A stretch of 64,000 nt of DNA from Asticcacaulis sp. YBE204 (GCF_000495855.1 NZ_AWGF01000009.1:124001-188000), one strand, 5' to 3'. Positions 18,505-28,015 are shown, counted from the first letter of the stretch. Made by a program: numbers and translations. The notes: generated from the sequence alone by a model not told the origin.

Positions 18505-19082
18505 TTGGCAGTCTCGATAAAGGTTTTCAGGGCCGCCAGCACCAGTTCGACGCTTTTGGCGTGCGACTGATCGCCGGTATCGACCGTGATGTCGGCCTCG
18601 GCGTAGAACGGATAGCGATTTTTCTCGTGCTCGCGCAGGACTTCCATGGGGTCGCGATTGTGCAGCAGCGGACGGTGCGAGCGGTTGGCGACGCGACGCG
18701 CGATGGTGCGCAGGTCGGTCTTGAGCCAGACGGTGATCGCTTTTTGTTTGATGACCTCGCGCGTGGCGGGCTGGACGAAGGCCCCGCCGCCGGTGGCCAG
18801 AATATGCGGGCCGTCGTCGAGCAGGCGCGAAATCACCCTCTGTTCGCCGTCGCGGAACCCGGCTTCTCCGAAGGCGGAAAAGATATCGGCGACGGTCAGG
18901 CCGGCGGCCTTTTCGATCTCTTCGTCGGCATCCTTGAACGCCAGACCGAGCGCATCGGCCAGCCGACGACCCACGGTTGTTTTACCCACGCCCATCAGCC
19001 CGATCAGGGCGATCGGACGCGGCAGGATCAGGCTGGATCGCGGCGTGTGCGGCTCGCTTTGAGAATTTGGCGTGTTCGGCAT
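18501..19082 (-). CDS. aroK: Shikimate kinase
   Basis: This 193-residue kinase phosphorylates shikimate with ATP. The Walker A motif [11 protein letters not shown] (Lys34) follows an unusually long, Ser/Pro-rich N-terminus. The DADEEIE shikimate-binding segment, [16 protein letters not shown] and RPLL lid motifs follow. It is first in the minus-strand run and diverges from xerD across a 112-bp gap that should hold both promoters. A later start is possible because the first 20 residues are not conserved in the family. Confidence 0.95.
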   Translation of the reverse strand: MPNTPNSQSEPHTPRSSLILPRPIALIGLMGVGKTTVGRRLADALGLAFKDADEEIEKAAGLTVADIFSAFGEAGFRDGEQRVISRLLDDGPHILATGGGAFVQPATREVIKQKAITVWLKTDLRTIARRVANRSHRPLLHNRDPMEVLREHEKNRYPFYAEADITVDTGDQSHAKSVELVLAALKTFIETAK

Positions 19083-19194
19083 GGGTCAAACGCGTCCCAT
19101 GCGGTGGAAAATCGTCGTCATGTCCTGTGCTTTACACGATGTTTAGGGGATTAGGCCAGAGATAAGCGGTTAACCCTGTGTGTGAGGCTCAAAA

Positions 19195-20109
19195 ATGCCG
19201 CGCGATCCCGTCAGCACCTTCCTGCAAATGCTCAGTATCGAGCGCAATGCCTCGCCGCGCACGCTGGAAGCCTACGGACAGGATCTGCTCGATCTGCAAA
19301 CCCATGCCGGGGTGTTGCCGCAAGGCTTGCTGGGCCTGAACGAAACGGATATCGCCGCGTTTTTTCAGCATCTCGATGCGCGCGGGCTGGCCTCGTCGAC
19401 GATGCAGCGCAAGCGTTCGGCGGTGCGACAATTCTACCGCTTCTGCGTGCTGGAAGGCCTGAACGACACCGATCCCAGCCGCAAGATCGCCGCCGCCAAA
19501 AAGGGCAAGCCCTTGCCGAAAATCCTCAGCCGCGCCGAGGTCGAGGCTTTGATTGCCGCCGCCGACGCCAAGGACGCCCATCAGGCTATCCGCCTGCAAT
19601 GCCTGCTCGAGATGGCCTATGCGTCGGGGATGCGGATTTCGGAACTGGTCTCTCTGCGCCTCGACAGCGTGCAGAAAGACCCGGCCTTTCTCATCGTCAA
19701 GGGCAAGGGGGGCGTCGAACGGCTGGTGCCGCTCAATCCGGCGGCCCGCGTGGCGATTGCCGAATATCTCGACATCCGCCCGCTGTTTCTGGGGGCGAAG
19801 GACAAAAATAACCCCTACCTCTTCTGCTCGCGCGGGGCGGACGGTTACCTGACGCGCCGCCGGGTCGGGCAGTTGCTCGACGAGGCGGCGCTGGAGGCCG
19901 GGATCGATCCGGCGCGCGTGTCACCGCATGTTCTGCGTCATGCCTTCGCCACGCACCTGCTCGAAGGCGGGGCCGATCTGCGCGTCGTCCAGACCCTGCT
20001 GGGCCATGCCGATATATCGACGACCCAGGTCTATACCCATGTCGCAACGGAGCGGTTGAAAGCCGTGGTCGAGACCCATCATCCGCTGGCGCGCGGTCTG
20101 AAAACCTGA
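19195..20109 (+). CDS. xerD: Site-specific tyrosine recombinase XerD
   Basis: XerD acts with XerC at the dif site to resolve chromosome dimers. At 304 residues it has the family length. The N-terminal SAM-like domain (about residues 1-90) precedes the catalytic domain. The full catalytic set is visible: Arg147 (GMRISEL), Lys171, His245 and Arg248 (HVLRHAFATHL), His271 (LLGHADIS) and nucleophile Tyr280 (TTQVYTHV). The chromosomal setting beside aroK and accA, with no phage genes, supports a housekeeping XerD rather than an element integrase. Confidence 0.94.
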   Translation: MPRDPVSTFLQMLSIERNASPRTLEAYGQDLLDLQTHAGVLPQGLLGLNETDIAAFFQHLDARGLASSTMQRKRSAVRQFYRFCVLEGLNDTDPSRKIAAAKKGKPLPKILSRAEVEALIAAADAKDAHQAIRLQCLLEMAYASGMRISELVSLRLDSVQKDPAFLIVKGKGGVERLVPLNPAARVAIAEYLDIRPLFLGAKDKNNPYLFCSRGADGYLTRRRVGQLLDEAALEAGIDPARVSPHVLRHAFATHLLEGGADLRVVQTLLGHADISTTQVYTHVATERLKAVVETHHPLARGLKT

Positions 20110-20191
20110 TTTTACACTTTGCGTGCCGGGCGGATTGGGGTAAAGCGCAAGGTTCGCTGTGCCTGTATTCGCAAAGAGATTCATTCACCCC

Positions 20192-21148
20192 ATGCGTCAT
20201 TATCTCGAATTTGAACGCCCGATTGCCGACCTCGAAGCCAAGATCGAGGAATTGTCGGCCCTGTCGTCGTCGGGCGGCGCGAATCTCGATGCCGAGGTGA
20301 AGGCCCTGCGCGAGCGCGCCCTGGTCCTGACCAAGGAAACCTATGCCCAACTTGAGCCGTGGCAGAAGACCATGGTTGCCCGCCATCCCGAACGCCCGCA
20401 TATGGTCGACTACCTTGAGGGGCTGATCGAGGACTTCGTTGAATTGCGCGGTGACCGTAAATTCGGCGACGATCAGGCGATTATCGGCGGTCTCGGTCGC
20501 TTCCGCGGTCAGTCGGTCGTCGTCATGGGCCACGAAAAGGGCCACGACACCAATTCGCGCCTCCGCCATAATTTCGGCATGGCCCGTCCGGAAGGCTACC
20601 GCAAGGCCGTGCGCCTGATGGACATGGCCGAGCAGTACGGTCTGCCGGTGGTGACCTTTGTCGATACGGCGGGCGCCTATCCCGGCATCGGGGCCGAGGA
20701 GCGCGGTCAGGCCGAAGCCATCGCGCGCTCGACCGAGCGCGGCCTGACGCTGAAAGTGCCGTTTATCGCCACGGTAACGGGCGAGGGCGGTTCCGGCGGC
20801 GCGATCGCGCTGGCGGCTGCCAACCGCGTGCTGATCCTGGAACACTCGATCTATTCGGTCATTTCGCCGGAAGGCGCGGCTTCGATCCTGTGGCGCGACG
20901 GGTCGCGTGCCAAGGACGCGGCCGACCAGATGAAGATCACCGCGCCGGACCTGCTCAAGGTTGGCATCGTCGATCGTGTCATCGAGGAACCGGCGGGCGG
21001 CGCGCACTCCGACCGCGAGGACATGATCCGCCGCGTCGGCGATGCGCTGGAGAGTGAACTTCAAGCGCTTAGCTACCTGTCGCCGGATCAGCTGGTGGCA
21101 CAACGGGCGGAACGCTTCTACAAGATCGGCGAGACGGGGCTCGTCTAG
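20192..21148 (+). CDS. accA: Acetyl-CoA carboxylase carboxyltransferase subunit alpha
   Basis: AccA with AccD moves the carboxyl group from biotin to acetyl-CoA, making malonyl-CoA for fatty-acid synthesis. The 318 residues start MRHYLEFERPIADLE, the usual AccA opening, so the ATG at 20192 is preferred to the upstream one at 20159. The carboxyltransferase core is clear: GHEKGHDTNSRLRHNFGMARPEGYRKA, FVDTAGAYPGIGAEERGQAEAIA, and VTGEGGSGGAIALA forming the oxyanion hole. It follows xerD by 82 bp on the same strand. Confidence 0.97.
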   Translation: MRHYLEFERPIADLEAKIEELSALSSSGGANLDAEVKALRERALVLTKETYAQLEPWQKTMVARHPERPHMVDYLEGLIEDFVELRGDRKFGDDQAIIGGLGRFRGQSVVVMGHEKGHDTNSRLRHNFGMARPEGYRKAVRLMDMAEQYGLPVVTFVDTAGAYPGIGAEERGQAEAIARSTERGLTLKVPFIATVTGEGGSGGAIALAAANRVLILEHSIYSVISPEGAASILWRDGSRAKDAADQMKITAPDLLKVGIVDRVIEEPAGGAHSDREDMIRRVGDALESELQALSYLSPDQLVAQRAERFYKIGETGLV

Positions 21149-21168
21149 GACCGACTAAGGGGGGGGCT

Positions 21169-22284
21169 ATGAAATCATATAGTATAGGGATCACGGCAGG
21201 GCTCATCCTGCTGTTGCCTTTGTGCGCGCTGGGGGCCGAGACCCGGACCGAGACCGTGCTCAGTCAGGCCGAATACCGTGCCAAGGTCCTTGCGGAGAAC
21301 ACGGCGTTGCGCCAGTCCCTGACCGCCAAGGTTGCGGAAGGCAATGCCGACGCCATGCTGGTACTGGGTGGCGTGACCGAGCAGGGCGACGAGGCCGAAG
21401 CGCCGGACCGCAAGGCCGCAATGGTGTTATACGAAAAGGCTGCCGACAAGGGACAGAAGGTCGCGCGCCAGAAGATGTGCAGCGCCTATCTGCGTGGCGA
21501 TACGGTCAAGGCAGATGTCGCGAAGGCCGCCACCTATTGCAACACTCTGGGCATCAAGGACCCGGTCGGCCTGTTCTGGCTAGGCTACGACCTGCAAAAC
21601 GGCGTGACCGGCCCGAAGGACGTCACTCAGGCCATGCAGGTCTATGCCGAGGCGGTCAAGCTGGGCAGCGGCGAAGCGGCGGTGGCGCTGGGTCAGGAAG
21701 CGCTCAACCGTGGCAAACCGGGATCGGCACGCGGCTGGTTCCGCCGCGGGGTGTATCTGGGCTCGATGCAGGCGATGGAAAACCTGGCCCGCATGGCCGA
21801 TGCTGGCGAGGGCGGTCCGGTCGACAAGGTCGAAGCAAACTGGCTTTATGCCCACGCGGCGCGGCTGGGCAGCGCGGTGGCCGCCGAAAAAGTCAAGGCT
21901 CTGGGGAATCAGAACGTTCCGCTTATCCGCATGGCGGGCGAGGGCAAGACGCAGATGAACTTCACCCGCGTCTATGGCGACACGGACAAGTCGCAAACCG
22001 AAATCCTGAATTTTTCGATGCTGCACGATCTCCTGTTTCGCAACTTCTCGCCGAAGATGCTGGTCGGCCAGCCGGAAGCGCGCAGCCATATCGAATGCTA
22101 CGTCGCCAGCGACCATCGGATCGACGTATGCGTCATCCGTGAGGACTTCCCCGTCGGTCAGGGCTTCGCACGCATTCTCGACACCCTTTTCAGCGGCCAT
22201 ATGACCCTGCCGGACAAGGACGCAAGGGGTGAGCCGACGGCGAACCGCCTCTTTGCCCTGCGGCTTAAATGGTCGGTTCAATAA
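21169..22284 (+). CDS. Exported Sel1-like repeat protein
   Basis: This 371-residue protein has an N-terminal signal peptide (to about residue 23, ALGAE) behind a strong AAGGGGGG ribosome-binding site. Residues about 55-245 consist of Sel1/TPR-like helical repeats (AMLVLGGVTEQGDEAEAPDRKAAMVLYEKAADKG and further copies), which usually bind proteins. The last 100 residues are not repeats; the ending SGHMTLPDKDARGEPTANRLFALRLKW resembles TonB-C-like periplasmic domains (tentative). Two cysteines (HIECYV, IDVCVI) could form a disulfide. The function is unknown. Confidence 0.75.
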   Translation: MKSYSIGITAGLILLLPLCALGAETRTETVLSQAEYRAKVLAENTALRQSLTAKVAEGNADAMLVLGGVTEQGDEAEAPDRKAAMVLYEKAADKGQKVARQKMCSAYLRGDTVKADVAKAATYCNTLGIKDPVGLFWLGYDLQNGVTGPKDVTQAMQVYAEAVKLGSGEAAVALGQEALNRGKPGSARGWFRRGVYLGSMQAMENLARMADAGEGGPVDKVEANWLYAHAARLGSAVAAEKVKALGNQNVPLIRMAGEGKTQMNFTRVYGDTDKSQTEILNFSMLHDLLFRNFSPKMLVGQPEARSHIECYVASDHRIDVCVIREDFPVGQGFARILDTLFSGHMTLPDKDARGEPTANRLFALRLKWSVQ

Positions 22285-22304
22285 ACTTCAGGGAGTCGAA
22301 AATA

Positions 22305-22928
22305 ATGAAAACCAATAGTTTTAAGCCCTTAACGAAGCTGACGGGATGGACGCTGCGTCTGATGGGGGCGCTGATCGTTGTGGCGGTGCCGACGGCGGTT
22401 ACGCCGTTGTTCATCGACTGGAACGATCCGATGTATGCCGAATCGTCCGCCTACATGATCAATGCCGTCGGTCTTCTGATCTGGGTACTGTTCTGGGCCG
22501 TGTCGGGGATCGTCTCGCTGGTCTGGGTTTACCGGGCGACGAAAAACGCGCGCATCCTCAAGCCGGGGGCGGTGACGACGACGCCCGCCTGGGCCGTAGG
22601 CTGGTTCTTTATCCCGTTCGCCAGTCTTTGGAAGCCTTACGAGACCTTAAAGGAAGTCTGGACCGCCAGCCGCGGTGCCGGCAGTCGCAGTGTGCCTCTG
22701 ATCAATCTGTGGTGGGCGACCTATCTGATAGGCAATTTCATCGGCTGGTTCGTCACGCGCCAGACCTTTTCCAGCGATCAGGCCTATATAGACATGCCGT
22801 TTCTGGTGTGGGTCGAAGGCGCGGGCAATATCAGCTCGTTGATCGCGACCCTGTGTTTTTATCAGATGGTGCGGCGGATTCACCGCTTCCAGTTGGAGCG
22901 CGACACGGCCGCCGCCGAAGTCTTCTAA
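22305..22928 (+). CDS. DUF4328 family integral membrane protein
   Basis: This 207-residue protein has about four to five membrane segments. The stretch VWVYRATKNARILKPG followed by TPAWAVGWFFIPFASLWKPYETLKEVW is the DUF4328 signature. The ATG at 22305 follows AGGGAG; the in-frame ATG at 22269 overlaps the previous gene. It probably forms an operon with the Sel1 gene 20 bp upstream. Its last four bases overlap the convergent DUF6702 gene. The family has no established function. Confidence 0.8.
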   Translation: MKTNSFKPLTKLTGWTLRLMGALIVVAVPTAVTPLFIDWNDPMYAESSAYMINAVGLLIWVLFWAVSGIVSLVWVYRATKNARILKPGAVTTTPAWAVGWFFIPFASLWKPYETLKEVWTASRGAGSRSVPLINLWWATYLIGNFIGWFVTRQTFSSDQAYIDMPFLVWVEGAGNISSLIATLCFYQMVRRIHRFQLERDTAAAEVF

Positions 22929-23500
22929 TCGAAGGTCACGGTCTGTGGGGCTGAGCCGTGGGCGAAGGTCAGGCTCTTGGTCACGCCCTTGACGCGGACA
23001 TTAACAAGGCCGACGCCGGTCTGGCGTGAGTAAGGGAACAGGCCGTAGTCGATGGTGACCGACTTGGGCGCTTTCGGTAATTTTCCACCGTAGACCAGAA
23101 TGATGTCGTCGCCCGCCATGTCGTTCGACACGGGCTTGAAAGCGTGCCCATTGACCCTGAACGCGGTGGTCAGGTGCGCTTCCAGCGCCTTGAAGGCGTC
23201 CGGATCGTCGACGGAGGGCTGGGCGTCGGGGGCCAGCTCGACCAGTTCCGGTTCGGTGTCGTGCGCGGACAGGTTATGGGTGATCGTCACTTTTCCGGTC
23301 GCGTCGATTTCCACCACGGTCAGGGTATGGTGCCCGCGATGGGCGAAGGCGGGGACGGCGAGAACCAGACTGGCACATCCCACAAGCACGGTTCGCCTTA
23401 AAACCCCCTCGCCCCTATGGGGTGTAGCGTCAGAGAACGGTCCAGTGAATCGTTCGCCAGCGATGGGCTGGGGTGAGGGGGAGAGCCAGATACGCATCAT
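22925..23500 (-). CDS. DUF6702-like exported protein with repeat-derived N-terminus
   Basis: The mature part (from HRGHHTLTVVEIDATGKVTITHN) resembles DUF6702 proteins, which often lie beside M1 peptidases, as here. Two adjacent ATGs (23500 and 23497) follow AAAGGA. The hydrophobic signal sequence (RRTVLVGCASLVLAVPAFA) does not begin until about residue 35. The roughly 28 residues before it (from LSPSPQPIAGERF) are encoded by a GC-rich intergenic-type repeat at 23404-23487. No start codon with a basic n-region lies between the repeat and the signal core, so the repeat seems to be read in frame. The function is unknown; it probably acts in the periplasm. Confidence 0.65.
   Translation of the reverse strand: MMRIWLSPSPQPIAGERFTGPFSDATPHRGEGVLRRTVLVGCASLVLAVPAFAHRGHHTLTVVEIDATGKVTITHNLSAHDTEPELVELAPDAQPSVDDPDAFKALEAHLTTAFRVNGHAFKPVSNDMAGDDIILVYGGKLPKAPKSVTIDYGLFPYSRQTGVGLVNVRVKGVTKSLTFAHGSAPQTVTFD
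23404..23487. repeat. Dispersed GC-rich repeat, copy A (inside the DUF6702 gene)
   Basis: The element runs from CCCCCTCGCCCC to GAGGGGGAGAGCC, enclosing CCCC-TAT-GGGG. Related ends occur in copy B (23515-23580, inverted orientation) and copy C (34572-34595). It resembles the REP-like palindromes scattered in many alphaproteobacterial genomes. Its length of about 84 bp is divisible by three. Confidence 0.65.
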
Positions 23501-23514
23501 TTTAGTCCTTTAAG

Positions 23515-23580
23515 TCCCCCTCACCCGGCGCTACGCGCCACCGGCACCGGCCGCCCGGCTCTCCCCGCAGGGGCGAGGGG
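23515..23580. repeat. Dispersed GC-rich repeat, copy B (between M1 peptidase and DUF6702 genes)
   Basis: TCCCCCTCACCC at one end and CTCTCCCCGCAGGGGCGAGGGG at the other are the reverse-complement arrangement of copy A's ends. The middle contains GGCGCTACGCGCC, a perfect inverted repeat around a central A. It fills nearly the whole 85-bp spacer between the two genes. Confidence 0.65.
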
Positions 23581-23585
23581 ATAAA

Positions 23586-25964
23586 TCACTTCTTCTCGAC
23601 CTTCTTCGGCTGCGTCTTCGTGCTGTCAGGGGTGACGACTACGTCGTCGTCCTTCATGCGGTTCGGCAGTTCCTCGGCGTCGGTGACATTGGCGCGGACA
23701 TCGTCAATCTTGCGCGGGAAGGCGTTGTTCGACGGATCGACATCGGCGGTTTCCCAGTTCGGATCGATCTCGGCCTGTTTCAACGTCTTCGTCGTCACAT
23801 ATTGCCACGTCACCTGCTGCGGATTGTAGCGCCAGACCTCGGCCGGGATGCGCACGGTCTCACTCGTGCCGTCGGTGAAATCGAGCTTGAGGATCACCGG
23901 CATGACCAGCCCGCCCTTGTTGCGGAACGTGAAGTTATAGAAGCTGTCCTTGACCGCCAGCGCCTCTTTCAGCTCCGGATCGGCGTCCTTCATCAGGTCG
24001 GCATACTTCTTCTTGTCTTTGGCGGTGGGTTCCCACTTGTCGTCGAGGTCGTAATAATCCTTCGTCGCGGGGTCGGTTTCGACCACGGTCTTACCGGTAT
24101 TGCGCCCGGCGGTCACCGAGTCGGGCTGCTTGTCGTCCTGAAGCTTGTCCCACGCCTTTTCGACCACCGGATCGCGGGTGTTCAGGCGCGCCTTCTTGAC
24201 GTCGGCCAGCTCGATATCGACGTGGTCGGTCGAATAGAACCAGCCGCGCCAGAACCAGTCGAGATCGGTGCCCGACGCCTCTTCCATGGTGCGGAAGAAG
24301 TCGTAGGGCGTCGGGCGCTTGAACTGCCAGCGACGCGAATATTCCTTGAAGGCGAAGTCGAACTTTTCGCGCCCCAGCACGGTTTCACGCAGGATGACCA
24401 GCGCTGCCGCCGGTTTACCGTAGCTGTTGTTGCCGAACTGCGGGATCGATTCCGAATTGGTCATGATCGGCACCTGATTTTCGCTCAGCATGTATTCGAT
24501 CATCGACTTCGGCTCGCCGCGACGCGACGGGAAGTCCTTGTCCCATTCCTTTTCGGCCTGGAACTGGATGAAGGAGTTGATGCCCTCATCGAGCCAGGTC
24601 CACTGGCGCTCGTCGGAATTGACGGTCATCGGGAACCAGATATGGCCGATTTCGTGGATGACGACGCCGATCAGGCCGTACTTGGCGCGCTCGGTATAGG
24701 TCAGCTCGCCCGTCTTCTTGTCCTTCACCGGGCGCGGGCCGTTGAAGGTGATCATCGGATATTCCATGCCGCCGACCGGACCATTGACCGACTGCGCGGT
24801 GGGGTAGGGGTAGGCGAAGGCGAACTTGCCGTAGACGTTCAGCGTATGGGCGATCGACTTGGTCGAATAGGCGTCCCACAGGGGGCGCGCTTCCTTGGGG
24901 AAGAAGGACATGGCCATGACGACCGGGTGCGCCGGGTCGCCGTTCTTGACCCCTTGCGCGTCCCAGATGAACTTGCGCGACGAGCCGAAGGCGAAGTCGC
25001 GGACGTTCTGCGCCTTGAACTTCCAGGTCTTGGTGCCGGTCGCCTTGGCTTTTTCGGCGGCGGCGGCTTCGTCCGGGGTCACGACATAGATCGGTGCGGC
25101 GGCGGTTTTGGCGTCATTGAAACGCTTGGCCTGAGCGGCGGTCAGGACTTCGGACGCATTGGTCAGTTCGCCGGTCGCCGAGATGATATGGTCGGCAGGG
25201 ACGGTCAGTTCGACGTCGTAATCGCCGAATTCCAGCGTGAATTCGCCCGAACCGATAAACGCCTTGTTGTGCCAGCCTTCGTAGTCGGAATAGACCGCCA
25301 GACGCGGGAACCATTGCGCGCCAAGGAAGATGCAGTTGCCGTCTTCGCCCGGCTTGGTGAAGCACTCATAGCCCGAACGCCCGCCGACGACCTTGGCTTC
25401 GGCGATAGGGAAGGACCAGCCGATATTGAAGGTCAGGGTCTCGCCGGATTTGAGCGGCTGCGCCAGATCGATGCGCATAAGGGTGTCGTTGACGGTGAAT
25501 TTCAGCGGCTGACCATCGGCGCCGGTAACGGTGAGGTCGTTGAAACCGCCCTCCCACTCCTGCATTCGCTTGGCGCGGCGCACGGCCCCGACCGAGACGT
25601 CCTTGCCCGAGGTGGTCGCCGTCAGCTCGCTGATCGAGTTGCGCTTGTAGCCGTTCTGATCGAGCAGCAGCCACACATAGCGCAGGGTGTCGGGCGAATT
25701 GTTGGTATAGGTCACCGTCTCCGACCCGGTGATCGACTTGGCGGCCTCGTTCAGGCTGGCCTTGATCCTGTAGTCGACCTTTTGCTGCCAGTAGCGGTAG
25801 CCCGGCTCACCGGCGGCGTTGCGGTAATCGGTCGGCGTCGGCCATTCCTCGCCTTCGAGCTGGCGAAACTTGTCGACGAACTTGCCCTTGGTTTGCTGAA
25901 CGGGATCGGCCGCGGCGGACGAGGCGAGGAGGACGCAGGAGGCAAGCAGCAGACGTTTCAGCAC
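23586..25964 (-). CDS. Exported M1 family zinc metallopeptidase
   Basis: This 792-residue aminopeptidase-like enzyme should cleave peptides in the periplasm or at the surface. The zinc site is complete: His437, Glu438 and His441 in HEIGHIWF, then Glu460 (WLDEG) 18 residues later. GGMEYPMITF is the GxMEN-type substrate motif in variant form. A signal peptide (LKRLLLASCVLLASSAAA) starts at a GTG, either 25964 or 25970; the upstream in-frame extension to 26186 has no export signal at its front. The C-terminus ends in a lysine-rich tail. It lies upstream of the DUF6702 gene, a common pairing, and diverges from the CPA2 antiporter. Confidence 0.88.
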   Translation of the reverse strand: MLKRLLLASCVLLASSAAADPVQQTKGKFVDKFRQLEGEEWPTPTDYRNAAGEPGYRYWQQKVDYRIKASLNEAAKSITGSETVTYTNNSPDTLRYVWLLLDQNGYKRNSISELTATTSGKDVSVGAVRRAKRMQEWEGGFNDLTVTGADGQPLKFTVNDTLMRIDLAQPLKSGETLTFNIGWSFPIAEAKVVGGRSGYECFTKPGEDGNCIFLGAQWFPRLAVYSDYEGWHNKAFIGSGEFTLEFGDYDVELTVPADHIISATGELTNASEVLTAAQAKRFNDAKTAAAPIYVVTPDEAAAAEKAKATGTKTWKFKAQNVRDFAFGSSRKFIWDAQGVKNGDPAHPVVMAMSFFPKEARPLWDAYSTKSIAHTLNVYGKFAFAYPYPTAQSVNGPVGGMEYPMITFNGPRPVKDKKTGELTYTERAKYGLIGVVIHEIGHIWFPMTVNSDERQWTWLDEGINSFIQFQAEKEWDKDFPSRRGEPKSMIEYMLSENQVPIMTNSESIPQFGNNSYGKPAAALVILRETVLGREKFDFAFKEYSRRWQFKRPTPYDFFRTMEEASGTDLDWFWRGWFYSTDHVDIELADVKKARLNTRDPVVEKAWDKLQDDKQPDSVTAGRNTGKTVVETDPATKDYYDLDDKWEPTAKDKKKYADLMKDADPELKEALAVKDSFYNFTFRNKGGLVMPVILKLDFTDGTSETVRIPAEVWRYNPQQVTWQYVTTKTLKQAEIDPNWETADVDPSNNAFPRKIDDVRANVTDAEELPNRMKDDDVVVTPDSTKTQPKKVEKK

Positions 25965-26106
25965 GGGCACGGGTTCCGGAAAAGAAAAACACTCCGTCAA
26001 GTTTGAAACTATTTCCGATGCGGTGCAATAGGGGATGGCGCTTTTTTGCCCTTGTGAAGCCTGCCCGAACGCCCATATCCTGACAACGATTGCGGGAGGA
26101 AGAGAC

Positions 26107-27918
26107 GTGGATACCGGCCTGTTACTGAACGTGTTCGTGTTTCTGGCGGCGGCCTGTCTGGTCGTGCCGCTGGCGGCGCGGTTCAAGCTGGGGGCCGTAT
26201 TGGGCTACCTTGTAGCCGGTGTCATCATCGGCCCGTCGGGCTTCGGCTTTATCGACCGCGTCACCTCGACCATGCACTTCGCCGAATTCGGCGTCGTGAT
26301 GATGATGTTCCTGATCGGGCTGGAGCTTGAGCCGCCGCTGCTGTGGCGGTTGCGCAAGACCATCGTCGGTCTGGGCGGATTGCAGGTCGTGCTGTCCTCG
26401 GCGGCCCTGATGCTGGCGGCGATGGCGTTCGGATTCAACTGGCAGACGTCGCTCGCCATCGGTATGGCCCTGTCGATGTCCTCGACGGCGCTGGTGCTGC
26501 AAATGCTGGAGGAGCGCAACCTGATGCGCACCCAGGTCGGTGAGGCGTCGTTCTCGGTACTGCTGTTTCAGGACATCGCCGTCATTCCGATCCTGATCAT
26601 CATCCCGTTGCTCGCCGCGGGCGGGCACGGCGCCTCGGCGCACGGGGCCAGTCTGGTGGCCGACCTGCCGGTGTGGGCGCAGGCGGTGGCCGGTCTGGCG
26701 ACGATCCTGCTGGTCGTCGCCGTCGGGCAGTTGCTGTCGCGCTATTTCCTGCCGCGCATCGCCAAGACCAATCTGCGCGAAGTGTTCACTGCGACCTCGC
26801 TGGGGCTGGTCGTCGGCGTCACCATCCTGATGCAGATGGTCGGCGTATCGCCGGCGCTGGGCGCCTTTCTCGGCGGGGTAGTTCTGGCCAACTCGCCGTA
26901 TAAGACCACCATCGAGACCGACATTCAGCCGTTCAAGGGCCTGTTGCTGGGCCTGTTCTTCATTTCGGTCGGCATGGGGATGGATGTCGACCGCCTGTTG
27001 ACCCAGCCGCTGCAATTGCTGGGCGCGGTCGTGGGTCTGATGGCGATAAAGGCCCTGATCATCTGGGTCGTGGCCCTGCGCTTCGACCTCAGGGGCATGG
27101 TCGGGATGGGGCTGGCCCTGTCGCTGGCGCAAGGCGGGGAGTTCGCCTTCGTCCTGTTCCAGTTGTCGGGGCAACTGGGGTTGCTGGAGCCCGACACGCG
27201 GCGTTTCCTGACGTTGGTCGTGGCCATTTCCATCGGCGTGACGCCGATCTGCCTTGAACTGTTCAATCGCTTCGTCGTGCCGAAATTCATGTCGGTGCTG
27301 CCCGACCGCGATCCGGATACCATCGAGGAACGCAACAGCGTCATCGTCGCCGGTTTCGGCCGTTTCGGGCAGATCGTCGGGCGCTTTCTGGTGTCGCAGG
27401 GCGTCAAGGTGACCATCCTGGAAAAGAACCCGGACCAGATCGAATTGTTGCAGAAGTTCGGCACCAAGGGCTATTTCGGGGACGCCACGCGGCTGGATGT
27501 GCTGCGTGCGGCGGGGGCCGAAACGGCGCAGATGCTGATCATCGCCATCGATGACGCGGACGGCGCGGTGCAGATCGTCCACCACGCCCGCGAACACTTC
27601 CCGAAGCTCAAGCTCTATGCCCGCGCGCGCAACCGCCGCCACGCCTACGAGCTGGATCGCGCGGGGGTCGACTACTATCACCGCGAAACGCTGGACTCGT
27701 CGCTGGCTCTGGCGCGCGAGGCGATGATTTCGATGGGCTATTCGAAGGCGGTCATCGATCGCAAGGCGCAGCAGTTTCTGGCGCACGACATCGTCACCCT
27801 GCGCAAGTCGTTCGCGTTCTTCGACAGCGAGCCCGATCTGGTCAATTTCTCGCGCCTGTCGCAGAAGGAGCTGTCGCGCATCCTCACCGACGACGCCGTG
27901 GATAGCGACGCAAGATAG
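26107..27918 (+). CDS. CPA2 family cation:proton antiporter with TrkA-N domain (KefB/KefC-like)
   Basis: This 603-residue inner-membrane protein probably exchanges K+ or Na+ for H+. Residues 1 to about 390 form roughly 12 membrane segments with typical CPA2 blocks (LGYLVAGVIIGPSGFG, FLIGLELEP, LSMSSTALVLQML, ALGAFLGGVVLANS). Residues about 415-540 form a cytoplasmic Rossmann domain (VIVAGFGRFGQIVGRFL) that binds NAD(H) and gates the channel in Kef proteins. The GTG at 26107 has a strong GGAGGAAG upstream, so the extra 24 codons to 26035 are not needed. No KefF/KefG ancillary gene is adjacent. Confidence 0.9.
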   Translation: MDTGLLLNVFVFLAAACLVVPLAARFKLGAVLGYLVAGVIIGPSGFGFIDRVTSTMHFAEFGVVMMMFLIGLELEPPLLWRLRKTIVGLGGLQVVLSSAALMLAAMAFGFNWQTSLAIGMALSMSSTALVLQMLEERNLMRTQVGEASFSVLLFQDIAVIPILIIIPLLAAGGHGASAHGASLVADLPVWAQAVAGLATILLVVAVGQLLSRYFLPRIAKTNLREVFTATSLGLVVGVTILMQMVGVSPALGAFLGGVVLANSPYKTTIETDIQPFKGLLLGLFFISVGMGMDVDRLLTQPLQLLGAVVGLMAIKALIIWVVALRFDLRGMVGMGLALSLAQGGEFAFVLFQLSGQLGLLEPDTRRFLTLVVAISIGVTPICLELFNRFVVPKFMSVLPDRDPDTIEERNSVIVAGFGRFGQIVGRFLVSQGVKVTILEKNPDQIELLQKFGTKGYFGDATRLDVLRAAGAETAQMLIIAIDDADGAVQIVHHAREHFPKLKLYARARNRRHAYELDRAGVDYYHRETLDSSLALAREAMISMGYSKAVIDRKAQQFLAHDIVTLRKSFAFFDSEPDLVNFSRLSQKELSRILTDDAVDSDAR

Positions 27919-28015
27919 GCTGACTGGGGGCGGGCTGATTCTGGACGGTTGACAAAAGGGGAGGTCAGACGGCCTGATAAGGCCAATGACCGTCAGAGTC
28001 GCCGGGAGAAAACCT

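Noticed and set aside
19195-20109. XerD as the integrase of a mobile island.
   Set aside because: It lies in a housekeeping context (aroK, accA), has XerD length and motifs, and no att repeats, tRNA or phage genes flank it.
23404-23580. A CRISPR array or insertion-sequence end.
   Set aside because: Only two inverted, unequal copies with no regular spacers and no transposase; they fit dispersed REP-like repeats better.
23802-26006. A 734-codon plus-strand frame opposite the M1 peptidase.
   Set aside because: The zinc peptidase on the other strand is complete with catalytic motifs; this frame has no recognisable domain or ribosome-binding site.
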